This document shows, piece after piece, positions 5,189 through 6,593 of a stretch of 6,593 nt of DNA (positions are counted from its first letter, which is position 1; each line of letters begins with the position of its first letter). The position numbers were made by a program, and so were the translations under genes. This stretch comes from Ktedonobacterales bacterium (GTDB taxonomy: Bacteria > Chloroflexota > Ktedonobacteria > Ktedonobacterales > JADMIN01): the NCBI GenBank assembly GCA_025928125.1, contig JAICKD010000183.1, positions 1 to 6,593 on the forward strand, written 5' to 3'. The notes below the pieces were generated by a model, which saw nothing but the letters and a program-made list of their open reading frames with translations, did no database searches and was not told where the DNA came from.

Positions 5189-6181
5189 CTAGCAGCAGCC
5201 ACGCGGCGGTGTCGGTTTCGCGTCGGCGCGGCTGACCAACGCGACGGGTACCGCATCCTGTCCCGCCTCAGCCACTTTAGCAGTCACCGGGGTGGTCACT
5301 GGCTTCGTGGCACGAACAAATGCGCTGGCCAACTTGCCATCGCCCGATTCCCAGCCCGCGGGCAGCGTCGCGGGATCAAGTCCCGCCTCGGCGACGGTAT
5401 AGCGCCGGGTAATCTCGATGCTGATGTCTTTGAATCCAGCCTCCGCGAGCAGCCGCTGGTAGTCCTCGATGTTGAGGGCGCCCGCGAGACAGCCGACCCA
5501 CGCCTCCATGTTGCGGCGAAGCTCCTCGGGTACGGGGCCATCCGCGACGACATCCGAGACTGCGAAGCGACCGCCAGGCCTGAGCACGCGGAAGGCGTCA
5601 CCCAGCACCAGCGACTTATCCGCAGCGAGATTAATGACACAATTGCTGATGACGACATCTACGGCGTTCGCTGGCAGAGGAATCGCCTCGATACGCCCGC
5701 GCAGAAACGCGACGTTGGTGACGCCTGCCTTCGCCTTGTTCTCCTGGGCGAGCGCCAGCATCTCGTCGGTCATATCGACGCCATAGGCGAAGCCCGTCGG
5801 GCCAACACGCCGGGCCGAAAGCAGCACATCGATGCCGCCACCCGAGCCAAGATCGAGTACAGTCTCGCCCTCGTGCAGATCAATGAGCGCGGTCGGATTG
5901 CCACAGCCGAGGGACGCGATGACGGCCTCTTCGGGCAGCCCCGCCACCTGCGCGTCATCGTAGAGTCCGCTGGTGACGGGATCGCCACTCTGGTCGCCAC
6001 AGCCACACGCGCCACCGCAGCAGCCACCACTGCTGCTATCGCCGCTTTGCACGCGCTGGGCCGCCTGCGCATAGCGCTCGCGCACGCGCTCCGTGATCGC
6101 GTCTCCGCCAGCGTCAGCAGAAGTAACTGGCCCCTCAGCCGCCGTGGAATGCGCCAGCGGCTCATTCGTCATGTTCGCCAT
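5189..6181 (-). CDS. arsM: Arsenite S-adenosylmethionine methyltransferase
   Basis: A 330-residue cytosolic enzyme transferring methyl groups from SAM to As(III), giving methylated and finally volatile arsenicals. The SAM-binding motif VLDLGSGGGID is at 108-118 and GVDMTDEML follows at 134-142. The three conserved substrate cysteines are Cys93 (LGCGNP), Cys181 (SNCVINL) and Cys231 (VGCLAG). Extra cysteines form an N-terminal cluster GGCCGGACGCG (Cys54, 55, 59, 61) and a C-terminal pair (Cys329-330) after a Pro/Val/Ala-rich tail of about 35 residues; both may gather arsenite. The start is ATG 6179-6181, with AAAGGA (6192-6197) ten bases upstream. The in-frame GTG at 6185-6187 is only four bases from it and is the alternative. 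It follows arsR by about 60 bases in one operon. Confidence 0.95.
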   Translation of the reverse strand: MANMTNEPLAHSTAAEGPVTSADAGGDAITERVRERYAQAAQRVQSGDSSSGGCCGGACGCGDQSGDPVTSGLYDDAQVAGLPEEAVIASLGCGNPTALIDLHEGETVLDLGSGGGIDVLLSARRVGPTGFAYGVDMTDEMLALAQENKAKAGVTNVAFLRGRIEAIPLPANAVDVVISNCVINLAADKSLVLGDAFRVLRPGGRFAVSDVVADGPVPEELRRNMEAWVGCLAGALNIEDYQRLLAEAGFKDISIEITRRYTVAEAGLDPATLPAGWESGDGKLASAFVRATKPVTTPVTAKVAEAGQDAVPVALVSRADAKPTPPRGCC

Positions 6182-6202
6182 GCTCACCCGATCCTTTCAT
6201 CG

Positions 6203-6216
6203 ACATTCTTCAATGT
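6203..6216. promoter_or_regulatory. Inverted repeat between arsR and arsM
   Basis: ACATT (6203-6207) and AATGT (6212-6216) are perfect arms around CTTC. The site is 21 bases upstream of the arsM ATG. It could be a weak operator for a second arsM promoter or a small hairpin in the transcript. No clear -35/-10 pair was found here. Confidence 0.3.
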
Positions 6217-6225
6217 ACAAACCAC

Positions 6226-6252
6226 AAAAAAAGGGCGTGGCATCTCATGCCA
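6226..6252 (-). terminator. Terminator-like element at the end of arsR, possible attenuator
   Basis: On the minus strand TGGCAT and ATGCCA pair across a three-base loop (6238-6252). The sequence CGCCC follows and then seven T (6226-6232). The arsR stop codon lies inside the hairpin. The stem is short and the T-run is set off by five bases, so termination would be partial at best, leaving arsM expressed below arsR. Confidence 0.35.
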
Positions 6253-6593
6253 GAGACTTCACGCTTGCCAGCACCCGCTTACCCTCGTCGGTTGCCCAGT
6301 AATACGACCACGTGCCGCGTTTCTCGCCCGCAATCAGCCCCGCCTCACGCAACAGGCGCAGGTGATGGCTAATCGTCGGCTGGTGGAGCGTAAACTCGTC
6401 GGTGATCTCGCAGACACAGAGCGCGGTAGGCTGCTGCACGAGCAACTCAAGCATCCGCAGCCGTGTCGGGTCAGCGATGGCCTTGAGGCGCTCCGCCAGG
6501 GCGACCAGACGCTGTGCGCGGTCAGGCGAAATCTCTGGCGCTGGCGCACAGCACGCGGCCTTCGCCTCACCGACCGAGTCAGTTGACTCAGCC
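6245..6593 (-). CDS. arsR: ArsR-family arsenite-responsive repressor (5' end outside window)
   Basis: The open frame runs from the right edge with 115 residues visible and no start codon before ATG 6454, which lies mid-domain. The winged helix is clear: RLKAIADPTRLRMLELL, then LCVCEITDEF, recognition helix HQPTISHHLRLLREAGLI, and wing EKRGTWSYY. Likely As(III) ligands are a Cys pair near the visible N-terminus (ACCAP, fragment residues 14-15) and Cys59/Cys61 in LCVCE. The N-terminal pair plus a downstream Cys resembles Corynebacterium glutamicum ArsR (Cys15, Cys16, Cys55) more than the plain ELCVCDL type, although this protein also has a CVC motif. It stands directly upstream of arsM and probably represses this unit, and perhaps the operator at 4650-4665. 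Confidence 0.92.
   Translation of the reverse strand, partial: AESTDSVGEAKAACCAPAPEISPDRAQRLVALAERLKAIADPTRLRMLELLVQQPTALCVCEITDEFTLHQPTISHHLRLLREAGLIAGEKRGTWSYYWATDEGKRVLASVKSLA

Noticed and set aside
5168..6586. Very long plus-strand open frame (472 codons) opposite arsM and arsR
   Set aside because: It mirrors two clear minus-strand genes, has an Arg/Ala-rich composition without motifs, and no SD. It is a typical antisense artefact of GC-rich coding DNA.
6576..6589. GAGTCA-GT-TGACTC inverted repeat at the right edge
   Set aside because: It lies in the coding frame of arsR just before the Cys pair, so an operator role cannot be argued without the sequence beyond the edge.

Overview
This is a GC-rich bacterial window dominated by an arsenic-handling locus. 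It has no RNA gene, CRISPR array or insertion sequence that I can see. The host cannot be fixed from sequence alone. High GC, a Cys-pair ArsR next to ArsM, an ArsR-ArsC fusion protein, and an HxlR regulator with an SCP2-like tail beside a small CxCPHW cupin would suit Chloroflexota or Actinomycetota. I lean to Chloroflexota, as an inference only.

Left part (1-1412): the last 27 codons of an unidentified plus-strand gene converge on an HxlR-family regulator (minus strand). That regulator is divergent from a small cupin-type protein (plus strand). The roughly 190-bp gap between them holds a near-ideal operator palindrome and, in the cupin leader, stems that could pair in mutually exclusive ways, one of them covering the ribosome binding site.

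Middle (1534-2253): a CPBP/CAAX-type intramembrane protease on the minus strand, probably its own transcript.

Right part (2505-6593, all main genes on the minus strand): read in the direction of transcription the order is arsR (5' end outside the window), arsM, an unrecognised 89-residue protein, an ArsR-ArsC fusion, a MIP-family channel, and a stand-alone thioredoxin-type arsC. There appear to be two transcription units. arsR-arsM-small gene is driven from outside the window. fusion-aquaporin-arsC is driven from an AT-rich promoter near 4640-4675 that carries an ArsR-type inverted repeat (TTCAA-N6-TTGAA). The fusion and channel genes overlap as TGATG.

Working together (inference): arsenate is reduced to arsenite by two ArsC-type enzymes. 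Arsenite may leave passively through the aquaporin, as known for the ars-operon channel AqpS of Sinorhizobium, or be methylated by ArsM. No ArsB, Acr3 or ArsA pump is in the window. The least explained elements are the cysteine-free ArsR half of the fusion, the 89-residue protein, a possible Cys-rich micro-ORF at 4815-4883, and several unassigned palindromes.
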